The translations under genes were made by a program, and so were the position numbers. A DNA stretch of 32,660 bases from Fidelibacterota bacterium (GTDB lineage Bacteria > Fidelibacterota > UBA8477). The notes under the pieces were generated by a model. The model was not told where the DNA came from. It did not search any database and saw only the letters and a list, made by a program, of their open reading frames with translations. The stretch is taken from assembly GCA_021734045.1 (NCBI GenBank), contig JAIPJR010000026.1, forward strand, positions 1 to 32,660. The letters run 5' to 3'. Below are positions 1 to 8,672 of this stretch, piece after piece. The number at the start of each line of letters is the position of its first letter. Position 1 is the first letter of the stretch.

Positions 1-83
1 TCTTGCTCTATATTAATCGCGTGTTTGAGCCTGATTCAGAACTCCAATTAATCATATTATTTACAATTATTTAGGTCAGTTAA

Positions 84-620
84 ATGGAAAATTTTCACGC
101 CACAACAATACTGGGTGTACGCCACAATGGCAAAATCGCCCTGGGGGGAGACGGTCAGGTCACATTTGGTGAAACCGTCATGAAACATTCAGCCACAAAA
201 ATTCGCACACTTTTTAACGATACGGTGTTGGCTGGTTTTGCCGGCGCAGCGGCAGATGCCTTTGCGCTGTTTGAGAAGTTTGAAGGACGCCTGGAAGAGT
301 ATAACGGCGACCTGATTCGTGCCGCGGTGGAACTGGCCAAAGAATGGCGGATGGATAAATATCTGCGTCAATTGGAAGCCATGTTGGTGGTAATGGATAA
401 AGAACACGGCCTTATCATTTCTGGAAACGGCGATGTACTGGAATCGGATGATGGTGTTTTATCCATCGGATCGGGGAGTCCCTACGCCACTGCAGCTGCC
501 CGGGCATTTGTGGAAGCCGGAAAGAAAAATCCCCGGGAGATTGTGCAGAAATCACTGGAAATCACCTCGGATATTTGCATTTACACCAACCGGCATATCA
601 GTGTTTTGGAATTGAAATAA
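84..620 (+). CDS. hslV: ATP-dependent protease proteolytic subunit HslV (ClpQ)
   Basis: HslV is the proteolytic dodecamer of the cytoplasmic HslVU protease, an N-terminal-nucleophile threonine peptidase that degrades unfolded and regulatory proteins fed by the HslU ATPase. The 178-residue product has the family's usual length. It starts [17 protein letters not shown], so a 6-residue propeptide would be removed to expose Thr7 of the ATTI motif. Further family signatures are [40 protein letters not shown] and the ending [14 protein letters not shown]. The sequence reads more like the Bacillus/Thermotoga type with a short propeptide than the E. coli type, which begins directly at TTIV. hslU follows after 40 nt on the same strand, the normal hslVU operon. 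The ATG is preceded only by a weak AGG. The 83 nt upstream hold no gene I can recognise; in many bacteria xerC lies there. Confidence 0.97.
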   Translation: MENFHATTILGVRHNGKIALGGDGQVTFGETVMKHSATKIRTLFNDTVLAGFAGAAADAFALFEKFEGRLEEYNGDLIRAAVELAKEWRMDKYLRQLEAMLVVMDKEHGLIISGNGDVLESDDGVLSIGSGSPYATAAARAFVEAGKKNPREIVQKSLEITSDICIYTNRHISVLELK

Positions 621-660
621 GCCGCTTTAAGCAAAGACTATTTAGAAGAAGATTGGCATT

Positions 661-2022
661 ATGACTGAAAAAAATATTAAGACATTCACACCTCGCGAGA
701 TTGTGGATGAGTTGGATAAACACATTATCGGACAAGATGCCGCAAAACGGGCCGTCGCTATTGCTTTGCGAAATCGTTGGCGCCGGAAACGCGTGACTGG
801 TGACATTCGTAACGAAATTCTCCCCAATAACATAATCATGATTGGTTCTACCGGTGTGGGTAAGACGGAAATTGCCCGTCGGTTAGCCAGCCTGGCCCAA
901 GCACCATTTATTAAAGTGGAGGCTTCAAAATTCACCGAAGTGGGTTATGTGGGTCGCGATGTGGAAAGTATCATCCGTGACCTGGTGGAGGTAAGTTTTA
1001 ACATCGTAAAAGCTGAGCAGCAGGAAGTTGTGCACGCCAAAGCCCAGGAAAATGCCAATGAAAGATTGATGGATTTGCTCCTCCCTCCCGTGAAGCGACC
1101 GGTAAATTCTACCGAAGACGACCCGGACTATGAGCGGTATAAAAAAACGCGTGGCCGCTTACATGAAAAACTCATGGCCGGGGAATTCGAGGATCGTGAA
1201 GTAGAATTAAAAGTGCAGCAGGACGCCACGCCCATGATGCAGGTATTCGGTCCGCTGGGGATGGATGACCTGGGCATGAATCTGCAGGATATGTTGGGCA
1301 GCGCCATGCCCAAAAAGAATCGCATCAAGAAGGTCAGCGTAGCCGAAGCGCGAAAGATTCTGATTGACGAGGAAGCACATAAGCTCATTGATATGGACAA
1401 AGTCCAGGCTGAAGCCGTGCGCCGCGCTGAAGAAGCAGGTATCGTCTTTATTGATGAGATTGACAAAATTGCCGGTGAACATGCGGGCTCGGGTCCGGAT
1501 GTTTCCCGTGAGGGCGTTCAGAGAGACATTCTTCCCATCGTCGAAGGTAGCACTGTTAAAACCAAATACGGTACGGTTCGGACCGACCATGTCTTGTTCA
1601 TTGCTGCCGGTGCTTTTCATATCGCCAAACCGTCCGATCTGATTCCCGAACTACAGGGACGCTTCCCTATTCGGGTTGAACTGGACAATCTCACGGAAGA
1701 AGATTTTGTAAAAATCCTTACCCTGCCGCGATCCGCGCTCATCAAACAGTACCAGGCATTGGTGGAAGCGGATGGGGCATCGCTCAGCTTTAATGATGAA
1801 GCGATAAAAGAAATCGCCCATGTCGCCTATAAAGTCAATGATACTACCGAGAACATTGGTGCCCGGCGGCTACACACAATCATGAGCCGATTACTGGATG
1901 ACATTATGTACGATCTGCCCGATGACATTAAGACAAAAAAAATCCGGATCACCAAAAAGAAAGTGACTGCGGCATTCGAAAACTACATGGAAGATCAGGA
2001 CCTGAGCCGCTATATCCTATAG
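661..2022 (+). CDS. hslU: HslU (ClpY) AAA+ unfoldase ATPase
   Basis: HslU is the hexameric AAA+ unfoldase that binds ATP, unfolds substrates and threads them into HslV. The 453-residue product is full length. Visible motifs are Walker A GSTGVGKT (residues 62-69, with Ser where most HslU have Pro), the pore loop GYVG (95-98), the inserted I-domain (about 110-240), Walker B IVFIDEID (261-268), and the ELQGRFPIR arginine-finger region (330-338). The C-terminus ends LSRYIL, the tail that docks between HslV subunits and activates them, so the partner pair is intact. The start ATG follows hslV by 40 nt; upstream AAGAAG is a poor ribosome-binding site, which fits co-transcription with hslV. Transcription probably ends at the hairpin at 2125-2153. 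Confidence 0.98.
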   Translation: MTEKNIKTFTPREIVDELDKHIIGQDAAKRAVAIALRNRWRRKRVTGDIRNEILPNNIIMIGSTGVGKTEIARRLASLAQAPFIKVEASKFTEVGYVGRDVESIIRDLVEVSFNIVKAEQQEVVHAKAQENANERLMDLLLPPVKRPVNSTEDDPDYERYKKTRGRLHEKLMAGEFEDREVELKVQQDATPMMQVFGPLGMDDLGMNLQDMLGSAMPKKNRIKKVSVAEARKILIDEEAHKLIDMDKVQAEAVRRAEEAGIVFIDEIDKIAGEHAGSGPDVSREGVQRDILPIVEGSTVKTKYGTVRTDHVLFIAAGAFHIAKPSDLIPELQGRFPIRVELDNLTEEDFVKILTLPRSALIKQYQALVEADGASLSFNDEAIKEIAHVAYKVNDTTENIGARRLHTIMSRLLDDIMYDLPDDIKTKKIRITKKKVTAAFENYMEDQDLSRYIL

Positions 2023-2034
2023 AGCTAACCGGTG

Positions 2035-2096
2035 ATGGACGCGCAATGCAAAAAATATGGCCACAAGGCAATTTTCACTGGTAACCATGCGTCCAT
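2035..2096 (+). repeat. Inverted repeat after hslU
   Basis: ATGGACGC at 2035-2042 is matched exactly by GCGTCCAT at 2089-2096, with 46 nt between. It lies in the 3' untranslated region of hslU, ahead of the terminator hairpin. No T-run follows, so it is not a terminator itself. It may be part of an RNA structure in the hslU tail or the argF leader, or chance; no known riboswitch or T-box core was seen. Confidence 0.3.
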
Positions 2097-2124
2097 TGTT
2101 TTCAACACAAATAGACACCACGAG

Positions 2125-2153
2125 GCCATCCGCAGTTAACGGGTGGCTTTTTT
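2125..2153 (+). terminator. Rho-independent terminator after hslVU
   Basis: GCCATCCG (2125-2132) pairs with CGGGTGGC (2140-2147) over a 7-nt loop, with one G-U pair, followed directly by six T (2148-2153). It separates hslVU from argF, which starts 116 nt further on. A role as an argF leader attenuator is possible, but no competing antiterminator is evident. Confidence 0.85.
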
Positions 2154-2268
2154 ATAGAAACATGACAACTTGAGGTCTATACGGATTGTACGACCACAAC
2201 TACACCTACAATTACCAGCATACTTCAAAGCATTTTTCACCCCTGAACGGGGAAAAAACGGAGGCATC

Positions 2269-3204
2269 GTGAAGCGAGATTTTTTACATGTAACCGATTT
2301 TACTGCAGCAGAAATTACTGAGACTTTTGAAATCGCCCGGAAGTTGAAATCAAAAGTTCGAAATGCTGAGGAGCATCATTTTTTCAAAGGGCAGTCCATG
2401 GCAATGATTTTTTCAAAGCCATCTGCGCGCACACGCATCAGTTTTGAAACCGGTATGTACCAGTTTGGTGGACATGCGCTATACCTGAGTCCCAATGATA
2501 TTGGCATCGGGAAACGGGAAGCAGTGAAGGATATTGCCCGTGTCATTTCGCGGTACAATAACTGGATAATGGCACGTCTATTTGACCACAAATACATGCT
2601 GGAGCTGGCAGAGTACGCATCTGTCCCTGTCATTAACGGGTTGACCGATTATAATCACCCCTGTCAGATCATGGCTGATATGCTCACCATTCAGGAACAT
2701 CGCGGTACCATTGAAGGTCAAAAAATTGTTTTTATCGGTGATGGAAATAATGTCTGCAATTCGTTCCTGAATTTCTCCACCCTCATGCCTTTTCATCTGG
2801 TCATTGCAGGACCGGCAGGCTACGAACCTGACGCTGAAACCCTGGCCTATGCCCGGGATGCGGGTGTGAGTGAAATTGAAATTGTGCATGATCCCATCAC
2901 CGCGGCCAAGGAAGCAGACGTACTCTATACCGATGTGTGGACATCCATGGGACAGGAAGCAGAACAGCAACAGCGCTTGATGGATTTCACATCCTTCCAG
3001 GTGAACGAAGAGCTGCTCGCCTATGCCAAGTCAAATGCTATTGTGATGCATTGTCTGCCGGCCCATTACAACGAAGAAATTACAGATGAAGTCTTAAACG
3101 GACCACAATCGGTAGTATTTGATGAAGCGGAAAATCGCCTGCATGCTCAAAAAGCCATTATGGTGATGCTGGCCCGCTCCGGTGGTGCAAATATCGAGTT
3201 GTGA
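2269..3204 (+). CDS. argF: Ornithine carbamoyltransferase
   Basis: The enzyme transfers the carbamoyl group of carbamoyl phosphate to ornithine to give citrulline in cytoplasmic arginine biosynthesis. The reading frame is open further upstream, but I choose the GTG at 2269 because GGAGG lies 4 nt before it (2260-2264) and the protein then begins MKRDFLHVTDF, as OTCs do; this gives 311 residues, the usual size. Motifs are the carbamoyl-phosphate site SARTR (52-56), HPCQ (130-133), DVWTSMG (222-228, ornithine-binding region) and HCLP (261-264). The SMG and HCLP motifs favour ornithine over aspartate as acceptor. N-acetyl- or N-succinylornithine carbamoyltransferases are paralogous alternatives, but the motif set fits plain OTC better. 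No other arg gene lies nearby. A short CCCC/GGGG hairpin (2240-2252) sits just before the ribosome-binding site. Confidence 0.93.
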   Translation: MKRDFLHVTDFTAAEITETFEIARKLKSKVRNAEEHHFFKGQSMAMIFSKPSARTRISFETGMYQFGGHALYLSPNDIGIGKREAVKDIARVISRYNNWIMARLFDHKYMLELAEYASVPVINGLTDYNHPCQIMADMLTIQEHRGTIEGQKIVFIGDGNNVCNSFLNFSTLMPFHLVIAGPAGYEPDAETLAYARDAGVSEIEIVHDPITAAKEADVLYTDVWTSMGQEAEQQQRLMDFTSFQVNEELLAYAKSNAIVMHCLPAHYNEEITDEVLNGPQSVVFDEAENRLHAQKAIMVMLARSGGANIEL

Positions 3205-3270
3205 TGCTGACGAACCGGACTGCTTTAAACCAGCTGTTCCTGTAAACAGCCACTCCAAACCTGAAATCGA

Positions 3271-3316
3271 ATAGATGCAAAACAGGGACCTTTTCCGGTC
3301 CCTGTTTTACATCTAT
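3271..3316. terminator. Strong bidirectional terminator between argF and the hsp20 unit
   Basis: ATAGATG-c-AAAACAGGGACC (3271-3290) and GGTCCCTGTTTT-a-CATCTAT (3297-3316) form 20-nt arms with a single mismatch over a 6-nt loop. The core GGGACC/GGTCCC with flanking A-run and T-run can end transcription from both sides, serving argF (+) and the minus-strand hsp20 unit. Confidence 0.9.
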
Positions 3317-3345
3317 CTATGGTAAAGCCTGGGTGGGTTACTTTA

Positions 3346-3549
3346 TTATGCATTACCCCAGGTCTTGGCGTTGACCAATTGGTGGATTATCCATTGTTCC
3401 AAATGCTCCAACTGCCGTTCGTTCAACAGGTTCAGCGCATTTTCGTCATTTCTGTCCCGATCTTCCAATTCCAACCAGTAAGCAAGGGGATGGTCTTCCA
3501 CCATCCCCAGCACTACTTTGTTCAGAAAAATGGTAAAATCAAAGGTCAT
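3346..3549 (-). CDS. Short hypothetical protein downstream of hsp20
   Basis: I do not recognise this 67-residue ORF. It starts at ATG 3549, 12 nt after the hsp20 stop codon; an in-frame TTG at 3561 would add four residues. The product, MTFDFTIFLNKVV to AKTWGNA, is acidic and soluble with no membrane segment. Its centre reads AYWLELEDRDRNDENALNLLN, followed by a predicted helical stretch with LEHLEQWIIHQL. The amino-acid make-up looks like a genuine protein, and it lies between hsp20 and the shared terminator at 3271-3316, so it would be co-transcribed with hsp20. There is no strong ribosome-binding site. An overlapping plus-strand frame is less protein-like. It could still be a chance ORF. 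Confidence 0.5.
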   Translation of the reverse strand: MTFDFTIFLNKVVLGMVEDHPLAYWLELEDRDRNDENALNLLNERQLEHLEQWIIHQLVNAKTWGNA

Positions 3550-3561
3550 TGATTTACCCAA

Positions 3562-3999
3562 TCACTTCACATTGATTGAGATTTCCCGGGCCACTTCCTG
3601 TTTGGACTTTGGCAGCGTCAGGGTCAGAATTCCGGCACTGTAATCAGCAGAGATTTTATCGGCATCCACATCATCCGGTAATTCAATAGAACGCATGTAG
3701 GAACCACGGCTGATTTCTCTCACCAGGTATTCATCCTGTTCCTCTTTTTTCTCTTCCTTCTTCTGCTCAGCCTTCACAATCAGGGAATTTTTCTTGAAAG
3801 AAACATTGATGTCCTTCCGATCGAAGCCTGGGAGCATGAAAGAGACTTTATACTCTTTACCCTCGTCACGAACATCCATTGCGGGACGCCAGACCGGACG
3901 CATGTCATCACCTTCCTCAAAGAAAGATTTGAACATTTCGTCAAAGGTCTTGGAAAGGCGCGGTAAAGTTACACTGGGGTTATAGCGTACGAGTGTCAT
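3562..3999 (-). CDS. Small heat-shock protein, Hsp20/alpha-crystallin family
   Basis: This is an ATP-independent holdase chaperone that binds unfolding proteins in the cytoplasm. The frame is open to 4053, but the ATG at 3999 is chosen because GGAGG lies 8 nt upstream (4012-4008) and MTLVRYNP is a typical Hsp20 start, giving 145 residues. The short N-terminal arm is followed by an alpha-crystallin domain from about residue 40 (AMDVRDEGKEYKVSFMLPGF) to GILTLTLPKSK. The C-terminal tail ISINVK carries the I-x-I motif used in oligomer assembly. A highly charged Lys/Glu loop (EQKKEEKKEEQDE) sits in the middle. No CIRCE element was found upstream, so its heat regulation is not evident. The unknown ORF 3346-3549 follows. 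Confidence 0.95.
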   Translation of the reverse strand: MTLVRYNPSVTLPRLSKTFDEMFKSFFEEGDDMRPVWRPAMDVRDEGKEYKVSFMLPGFDRKDINVSFKKNSLIVKAEQKKEEKKEEQDEYLVREISRGSYMRSIELPDDVDADKISADYSAGILTLTLPKSKQEVAREISINVK

Positions 4000-4306
4000 G
4001 GTTAGATCCTCCATTTTTGAATCGTTTGTTGTGTTGTTAAATCTTTGTCTCACAGTTCTTCTCGCTTTTCAAAGTTTTCATATCTGCTCATTTCGCCCTT
4101 ATCTATCTCCAGAAGCGTGCCAGATCCATTTATAAGCCATGATGGCGTATATTTGCAGAATTTTCCGCCTGATTCCACGACACAGCATGCTGATATGACA
4201 TATTTCTGTTGTCCGCTGTTATTCCCTGCCAGGTTGGCGGGATAAAAAAGACGAGTCGAAACGGAATCGAGGTCCTATTTTTCAGTATGATGAAAGGTGA
4301 TTTCAG
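4000..4306. other. Divergent intergenic region, hsp20/cupin
   Basis: These 307 nt must hold the promoters of hsp20 (-) and the cupin gene (+). On the minus strand a TTGAAA at 4072-4067 could be a -35 box, but no convincing -10 lies at the right distance. CCTGCCA/TGGCGGG (4225-4241) can form a small hairpin with no T-run after it on either strand. A 66-codon frame on the plus strand is low-complexity and lacks a ribosome-binding site. I see no gene here. Confidence 0.4.
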
Positions 4307-4696
4307 ATGAATGATCGAACGGATAGGTATCTTTTAATCAATAAACCGGTCGGGATCCCCGTACCCGGTGGTAAAAAAATCGATGAGTATGTGGGCCAGG
4401 TCAATACCAATACCGATAGCGTGAGTGTGGCGCGAATGGAAGCGCCTCCCGGGTGGTCTGAGCCCGTTCAACAACCTGCATTTGATGAGCTAACGATTTT
4501 GCTGGAAGGAAGGCTTCGCGTCATTATCGGTGGCAAAACGGTTACGATGTCCGCAGGACAAGTGTTGATGGTCAACCGGGGAATGCGTGTACAGTACGAG
4601 AATCCGTATGATAAAATGGCAATCTATTGGGCGATCTGCATGCCAGCCTTCACACCGGACCGGGCCGGACGTGAACCGGGTAAACGAACGGAATGA
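4307..4696 (+). CDS. Cupin-domain protein with an altered metal-site motif
   Basis: A 129-residue single-domain protein with a beta-barrel cupin pattern: PPGWSEPVQQPAFDELTILLEGRLRV (about residues 47-72) is cupin motif 1, and SAGQVLMVNRGMRVQYENP (about 85-103) is motif 2. The usual HxH metal ligands are absent; their place is taken by Q-x-x-x-F-D-E. The GWSEP...FDE pattern with the ending CMPAFTPD matches a recurrent small bacterial cupin family that I recall only as 'cupin domain-containing'. Substrate and reaction are unknown; a sugar- or small-molecule-binding role is possible. The start is supported by AAGGTGA (4294-4300) 6 nt before the ATG. The gene stands alone on its strand; no terminator was found before the convergent gene ending at 4757. 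Confidence 0.8.
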   Translation: MNDRTDRYLLINKPVGIPVPGGKKIDEYVGQVNTNTDSVSVARMEAPPGWSEPVQQPAFDELTILLEGRLRVIIGGKTVTMSAGQVLMVNRGMRVQYENPYDKMAIYWAICMPAFTPDRAGREPGKRTE

Positions 4697-4756
4697 TGAA
4701 TAACTGATGCGCTGCTATGTGTTGACGAAAGGTCTGGTATTCATTAGCTGGGTTTA

Positions 4757-5605
4757 CTAACGCGGCAGAATCACAAAGGCATTTGCAACTTTACGCTCAC
4801 CCGTAAGGTCGCTGGGATGATTCACTACACCGCGATCGCGCACCCACAAGGTTGTGGATCCGCCACCATCCAGATTGATCGCATCCACACACCCAAGATT
4901 CAATAGATAGTCCTGCGCTTCATAGAGTGACATACCATGGGCAGATTTGGAGCGACCGTCCACCGAAATAAATAGAATTTTATCCTGCGTCGCAGCCAGG
5001 TAGCTGCGGGGATGCCGGTCGGCAACAAAATGGGCTTTCGGCATTTGAACCTTCTGACCATCCTGAAGTAACAGCGGTCCGGCAACCAATACGGCATTCT
5101 CTTCCCGTGACAGAGCATAGGCACTGTCCGGTCGCGCATGCTCCATGACCAGATGACCGGATTTGGTGAGAATGACCGCAGCATTAATAAGACTGTCAGG
5201 AAATGCCCATTTCAGACTGTCCACATCGGGTTGGGTCCAGCAAATGACCGAATCCTGAATCTCCAGATAGGTAACACTCCCTCCGTTGTCCATATCGAAA
5301 TAGCTCCCGTTCACGGCCGTGAGAGCACCGGAAGTTTCACCAAACCAACTGGTTTTGCGCAAGGCACCTTGACTGTATCTGAGGTCCAGCAGGTAATTGG
5401 AAAAGGCAGTTTGGGGCAGCGCCACCGTATGGATGCGCTGATGACTGCCGAAGAGGGTGTCAGATTGCACCTGAGTTAACACAATTGGATGCGCTGAATT
5501 AGTGAGAATTTGCACCGTTCGATCGTACGAAACCGATTTTGTCGCTGCACAATTGAGAAACAGAATGGATGTGACGATTGAAAGAATCGAAATTTTGACT
5601 CGCAA
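4757..5605 (-). CDS. Secreted lipoprotein-like phosphodiester glycosidase (NAGPA domain)
   Basis: The product carries the NAGPA/phosphodiester alpha-N-acetylglucosaminidase domain, known from the lysosomal uncovering enzyme and bacterial exopolysaccharide or cell-wall proteins. Signatures are AVNGSYFDMD, the HPRSYLAA turn, ISVDGRSKSAHGMSLYEA and the highly conserved NLDGGGSTTLWV near the C-terminus. I choose the TTG at 5605 because GGAG lies 6 nt upstream and it gives a clean N-terminus, MRVKISILSIVTSILFLNC: two basic residues, a hydrophobic core and a Cys. The Cys is preceded by Asn, so the lipobox is non-canonical; it may be lipidated or simply exported. The protein has 282 residues, and the target sugar phosphodiester is unknown. 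It lies 84 nt beyond uspA and may be the last gene of the long minus-strand run or have its own promoter. Confidence 0.85.
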   Translation of the reverse strand: MRVKISILSIVTSILFLNCAATKSVSYDRTVQILTNSAHPIVLTQVQSDTLFGSHQRIHTVALPQTAFSNYLLDLRYSQGALRKTSWFGETSGALTAVNGSYFDMDNGGSVTYLEIQDSVICWTQPDVDSLKWAFPDSLINAAVILTKSGHLVMEHARPDSAYALSREENAVLVAGPLLLQDGQKVQMPKAHFVADRHPRSYLAATQDKILFISVDGRSKSAHGMSLYEAQDYLLNLGCVDAINLDGGGSTTLWVRDRGVVNHPSDLTGERKVANAFVILPR

Positions 5606-5689
5606 TGCAAACTCCGCTAGGGTTATCAATAGGTTAACGGTTCGAAAAAGACGATCCGTTACGCGTTTCCACTAATCAAATTCATCGGG

Positions 5690-6151
5690 TCAGGGCATGT
5701 CGAATTTCACATCCGGGTGACGGATGGTGAGTACCGGACAGGGCGCTTTGCGAATGACTTTCTCTGCAGTACTACCGTAAATGGCGTGACTCAATCCGCT
5801 TAATCCATGCGTGGGAATGACAATGAGGTCAATATCATTTTCTTTCGCATGCGTGACGACTTCTCGCCAGGGTTTCCCATACAGAATCACCACATCGGTC
5901 TCAATTTCACCCGGAACATTCTCATCCACGATCTTTTTCAGCGAATCTTCCGCGTACGAATTTACCTGTTTTTCAATGTCCGGATAATTATAGGTTCCCC
6001 AGGCAAAATCCACCGGTGTGACAATCGGTTCAATTACATGCACCAATGTAAGGTGTGCCTGGAATTTTGTGGCCATGCTTACCGCGAATGGCAACGCAAA
6101 TTTAGATGATTCCGAGAAATCCGTCGGAAAGAGGATTTTTCTGAAGTCCAT
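5690..6151 (-). CDS. Universal stress protein, UspA family
   Basis: A single-domain cytoplasmic USP of 153 residues, the usual length. It starts MDFRKILFPTDFSESS, typical of the family, and ends in the nucleotide-binding segment PTHGLSGLSHAIYGSTAEKVIRKAPCPVLTI. The classical ATP-binding pattern G-2x-G-9x-G-S is present, except that its first Gly is Pro, as in many bacterial USPs; ATP binding is therefore likely but not certain. The ATG at 6151 is chosen over the ATG at 6157 because GGGAGG (6165-6160) lies 8 nt before it and only 2 nt before the other. It begins 28 nt after the fused oxidoreductase gene stops, so it is probably part of the ald-VOR operon and may link that pathway to energy or stress status. 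Confidence 0.92.
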   Translation of the reverse strand: MDFRKILFPTDFSESSKFALPFAVSMATKFQAHLTLVHVIEPIVTPVDFAWGTYNYPDIEKQVNSYAEDSLKKIVDENVPGEIETDVVILYGKPWREVVTHAKENDIDLIVIPTHGLSGLSHAIYGSTAEKVIRKAPCPVLTIRHPDVKFDMP

Positions 6152-6179
6152 AACCATAACCTCCCTTTGTGTGGCAGGG

Positions 6180-7613
6180 TCAGGTCATTTGCTTCAACGA
6201 CGCTGCAAACTCCAACCCTTTGTTGAACGCCTGCATGTTCAAATCCAGCAGGTGTTTCTTTTTGAAGATTTCCGGTAATGTACGCCTGACGATATTTTCA
6301 TCAAGAAAATCCGAGACCGCGGTAATGACACCCAACATCACCACATTAGCAGCTTTCGTATTCCCAAGTTGATTGGCAATTTCCGTGGCGGGCACGGGCA
6401 GGCTTACGATATCACTTCGGGATGGTGAAATATCGATGAGCGAATTATCCCAGAAAATTTTCCCGCCTGCCACAACCTCCTGCTCAAATTTTTCCAGAGA
6501 CGGTCGGTTGGTAGCAACCAACACGGTTGGCTGAGCCACAAGCGGTGATCCGATTGGCCGGTGGGAGAGCTTCACATGGCAATGGGCTGTACCGCCACGC
6601 ATTTCCGGGCCATAAGAGGGAATCCAGCTCACATTCAGATCTTCCCGCATGCCAAACTCGCTGAGCCAGACACCCAGGGAGAGCACACCCTGACCGCCAA
6701 AACCGGAGATTTTTATCTCCTCGCTCACCGTTTCAGGAATCTTATATACGAGCTTTTCCTTATCCCCCAGAGGCAGGCTAATGGCTTTTGGAATGCGTTC
6801 TGCAGGGAGCTGATCCTTTGTGAGGTTCAGCGGTTCAGCATCTCCCGATATGTCCTTGAAAACCCCCAACGGGAAATGCTGGGTCATGGTTGTTTTTACC
6901 CATTCTTCCGCTTGCGGTGCCGTCACTTTCCATCCGGTAGGACAGGTTGACAACACTTCCACGAAGGAAAAGCCCTTTTTCTCCACCTGGTTTTTAATGG
7001 CTTTTCGTACCGCTTTGCGAGTCGTGTTGATGCTTTTTGTATCAGCCATCATGGTTCGTTCCACATAGACAGGGGCCTGCAATTGGGAAATTAGTTCTGT
7101 CATCCGAATCGGATAACCTTCGTTCGCAACGGTTCGTCCGTACGGTGTGGTGGTGGTTTTCTGCCCGATGAGCGTGGTGGGCGCCATCTGTCCACCGGTC
7201 ATGCCATAAATTGCATTGTTCACAAAAAACACGGAAATCGCCTCACCACGATTGGCGGCATGGAGAATTTCGTTTCCGCCGATAGCAGCCAGATCACCAT
7301 CTCCCTGGTACGAGATGACAATGGACTCCGGCAAGGCACGCTTCACTCCGGTAGCCACTGCAGGCGCCCGACCATGGGCAGCCTGAAAATTACCCGCGGC
7401 AAAGTAGTAATAGGCAAAAACACTACACCCCACGGGACTGATGATGATGGAATTGTCATTCACACCAAAATCCATGAGCGCTTCGGCAATCATTTTATGC
7501 AGGATACCGTGACCACATCCGGGACAATAGTGGGTGGTTTCCTGGTCACTGCCCGGACGCCGTTCGTACAGATCGTAGAATCCCTGGGACTTACTTAAAA
7601 TCTTCGTGCTCAT
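6180..7613 (-). CDS. 2-oxoacid:ferredoxin oxidoreductase, fused beta (TPP) and gamma subunits
   Basis: Part of an oxygen-sensitive enzyme that converts a 2-oxoacid plus CoA to acyl-CoA and CO2 while reducing ferredoxin. The 477-residue chain joins two subunits that are often separate. The beta part (about 1-260) has CPGCGHG (30-36) and the thiamine-diphosphate motif GDGD (104-107) to NNAIYG (132-137). The gamma part (about 300-477) begins ISGFGGQGV (302-310) and includes [10 protein letters not shown] linker rich in Pro and charged residues joins them. The start overlaps the stop of the alpha gene by 4 nt (ATGA), so the two are probably translationally coupled. The alpha subunit looks like the 2-ketoisovalerate (VorB) type, but 2-oxoglutarate or pyruvate cannot be excluded. 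Confidence 0.92.
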   Translation of the reverse strand: MSTKILSKSQGFYDLYERRPGSDQETTHYCPGCGHGILHKMIAEALMDFGVNDNSIIISPVGCSVFAYYYFAAGNFQAAHGRAPAVATGVKRALPESIVISYQGDGDLAAIGGNEILHAANRGEAISVFFVNNAIYGMTGGQMAPTTLIGQKTTTTPYGRTVANEGYPIRMTELISQLQAPVYVERTMMADTKSINTTRKAVRKAIKNQVEKKGFSFVEVLSTCPTGWKVTAPQAEEWVKTTMTQHFPLGVFKDISGDAEPLNLTKDQLPAERIPKAISLPLGDKEKLVYKIPETVSEEIKISGFGGQGVLSLGVWLSEFGMREDLNVSWIPSYGPEMRGGTAHCHVKLSHRPIGSPLVAQPTVLVATNRPSLEKFEQEVVAGGKIFWDNSLIDISPSRSDIVSLPVPATEIANQLGNTKAANVVMLGVITAVSDFLDENIVRRTLPEIFKKKHLLDLNMQAFNKGLEFAASLKQMT

Positions 7614-8668
7614 ATTTCCCTCATCTGCTTTTTAATCTGGTCTACGATTTCCTGAATTGTGGGGACATTCCCACCCATCCGTCCATAAAATTTCACGGGT
7701 TTGTCACCATTCACAACTAACCTGACATCTTCCACCATCTGGCCGTTATTCAGTTCGAATACCGAAAATAACTTTACCCGCTCTTCAGCAGCCAGTTTTT
7801 CCAACACATGCCCTGGAAACGGCATGAGGGTAATCGGTCTTAGCATGCCGACTTTTACCCCGTCCTCCCGCAGTGTATCGACAGCACTTTGAACCAACCG
7901 GGAAACGATACCGAAGGCGACAAGAATTATTTCCGCGTCCTCAGTTTCATATTCCTGAAAACGAACTTCATTTTTACCGATAATTTCATATTTCTGCTGC
8001 AATTTCCGGTTGTGCCGTTCCAGATCATCCGGGTCCAGCTCAATTGAACTGATGAGGTTATCCTTATCTTCGGGAATGCCCTTAATGGCCCACTTTTTTT
8101 CGGGCAGCTCTTTAACAGGATCCGGAAAAACCACCGGTTCCATCATTTGCCCGATAAAACCATCGGCCAGCACTACCGCCGGGTTACGATATTTATCCGC
8201 TAACTCAAAGGCCAACATGGTAAGATCACACATCTCCTGAGCGGAATTGGGCGCTAAAACAATATTTTTATAATTCCCGTGTCCCCCACCCTTCACGATT
8301 TGGTGATAGTCACCCTGTTCCGGGGCAATATTGCCCAAACCGGGTCCGCCACGCATTACATCAACAATCACACCGGGCAGTTCGGCGCCGGCGATGTACG
8401 AAATACCTTCCTGCTTGAGACTGATACCCGGACTGGAAGAAGCGGTCATCACCCGCTGACCGGTTCCGGACGCACCGTACACCATATTGATGGCAGCCAC
8501 TTCGCTCTCTGCCTGTAAAAAAGTTCCGCCCACCAAGGGCATATACAAAGCAGCAGCCTGGGCAATTTCGCTGGCAGGGGTGATGGGATATCCAAAATAT
8601 GCCCGGCAGCCAGCCAGAATCGCACCCTTGACGATTGCTTCGTTTCCTTTGATTAATTGTCGTTCCAT
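7610..8668 (-). CDS. vorB: 2-oxoacid:ferredoxin oxidoreductase alpha subunit, VorB type
   Basis: The alpha subunit holds the pyrimidine-binding and domain II regions of the oxidoreductase and works with the fused beta-gamma protein and the ferredoxin encoded on either side. The 352-residue product begins [20 protein letters not shown] and carries [51 protein letters not shown] and [10 protein letters not shown], which match the VorB-type alpha subunits of 3-methyl-2-oxobutanoate:ferredoxin oxidoreductases. The frame is open to 8704, but the ATG at 8668 has GGAG 7 nt upstream and the conserved N-terminus. It starts 4 nt after the ferredoxin gene stops and overlaps the next gene by 4 nt. The exact 2-oxoacid used is inferred, not proven. 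Confidence 0.9.
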   Translation of the reverse strand: MERQLIKGNEAIVKGAILAGCRAYFGYPITPASEIAQAAALYMPLVGGTFLQAESEVAAINMVYGASGTGQRVMTASSSPGISLKQEGISYIAGAELPGVIVDVMRGGPGLGNIAPEQGDYHQIVKGGGHGNYKNIVLAPNSAQEMCDLTMLAFELADKYRNPAVVLADGFIGQMMEPVVFPDPVKELPEKKWAIKGIPEDKDNLISSIELDPDDLERHNRKLQQKYEIIGKNEVRFQEYETEDAEIILVAFGIVSRLVQSAVDTLREDGVKVGMLRPITLMPFPGHVLEKLAAEERVKLFSVFELNNGQMVEDVRLVVNGDKPVKFYGRMGGNVPTIQEIVDQIKKQMREI

Positions 8669-8672
8669 ACCA

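Noticed and set aside
1-83. End of an upstream gene (such as xerC) before hslV
   Set aside because: A frame of about 23 codons ends at an in-frame stop near position 75 but shows no recognisable family residues.
3319-3552. 77-codon plus-strand ORF overlapping the short ORF after hsp20
   Set aside because: It starts at the edge of a terminator, has no ribosome-binding site and reads as a reverse-strand shadow.
4225-4241. CCTGCCA/TGGCGGG hairpin as a terminator
   Set aside because: On the plus strand it is followed by A rather than T, and on the minus strand the T-run comes before the stem.
4045-4245. 66-codon plus-strand ORF between hsp20 and the cupin
   Set aside because: Ser/Pro-rich low-complexity translation, overlaps the hsp20 leader and has no ribosome-binding site.
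8491-8505. TGGCA-N8-GC with correct sigma54 spacing
   Set aside because: It lies inside the VOR alpha coding sequence on the opposite strand with no gene to drive; likely chance.
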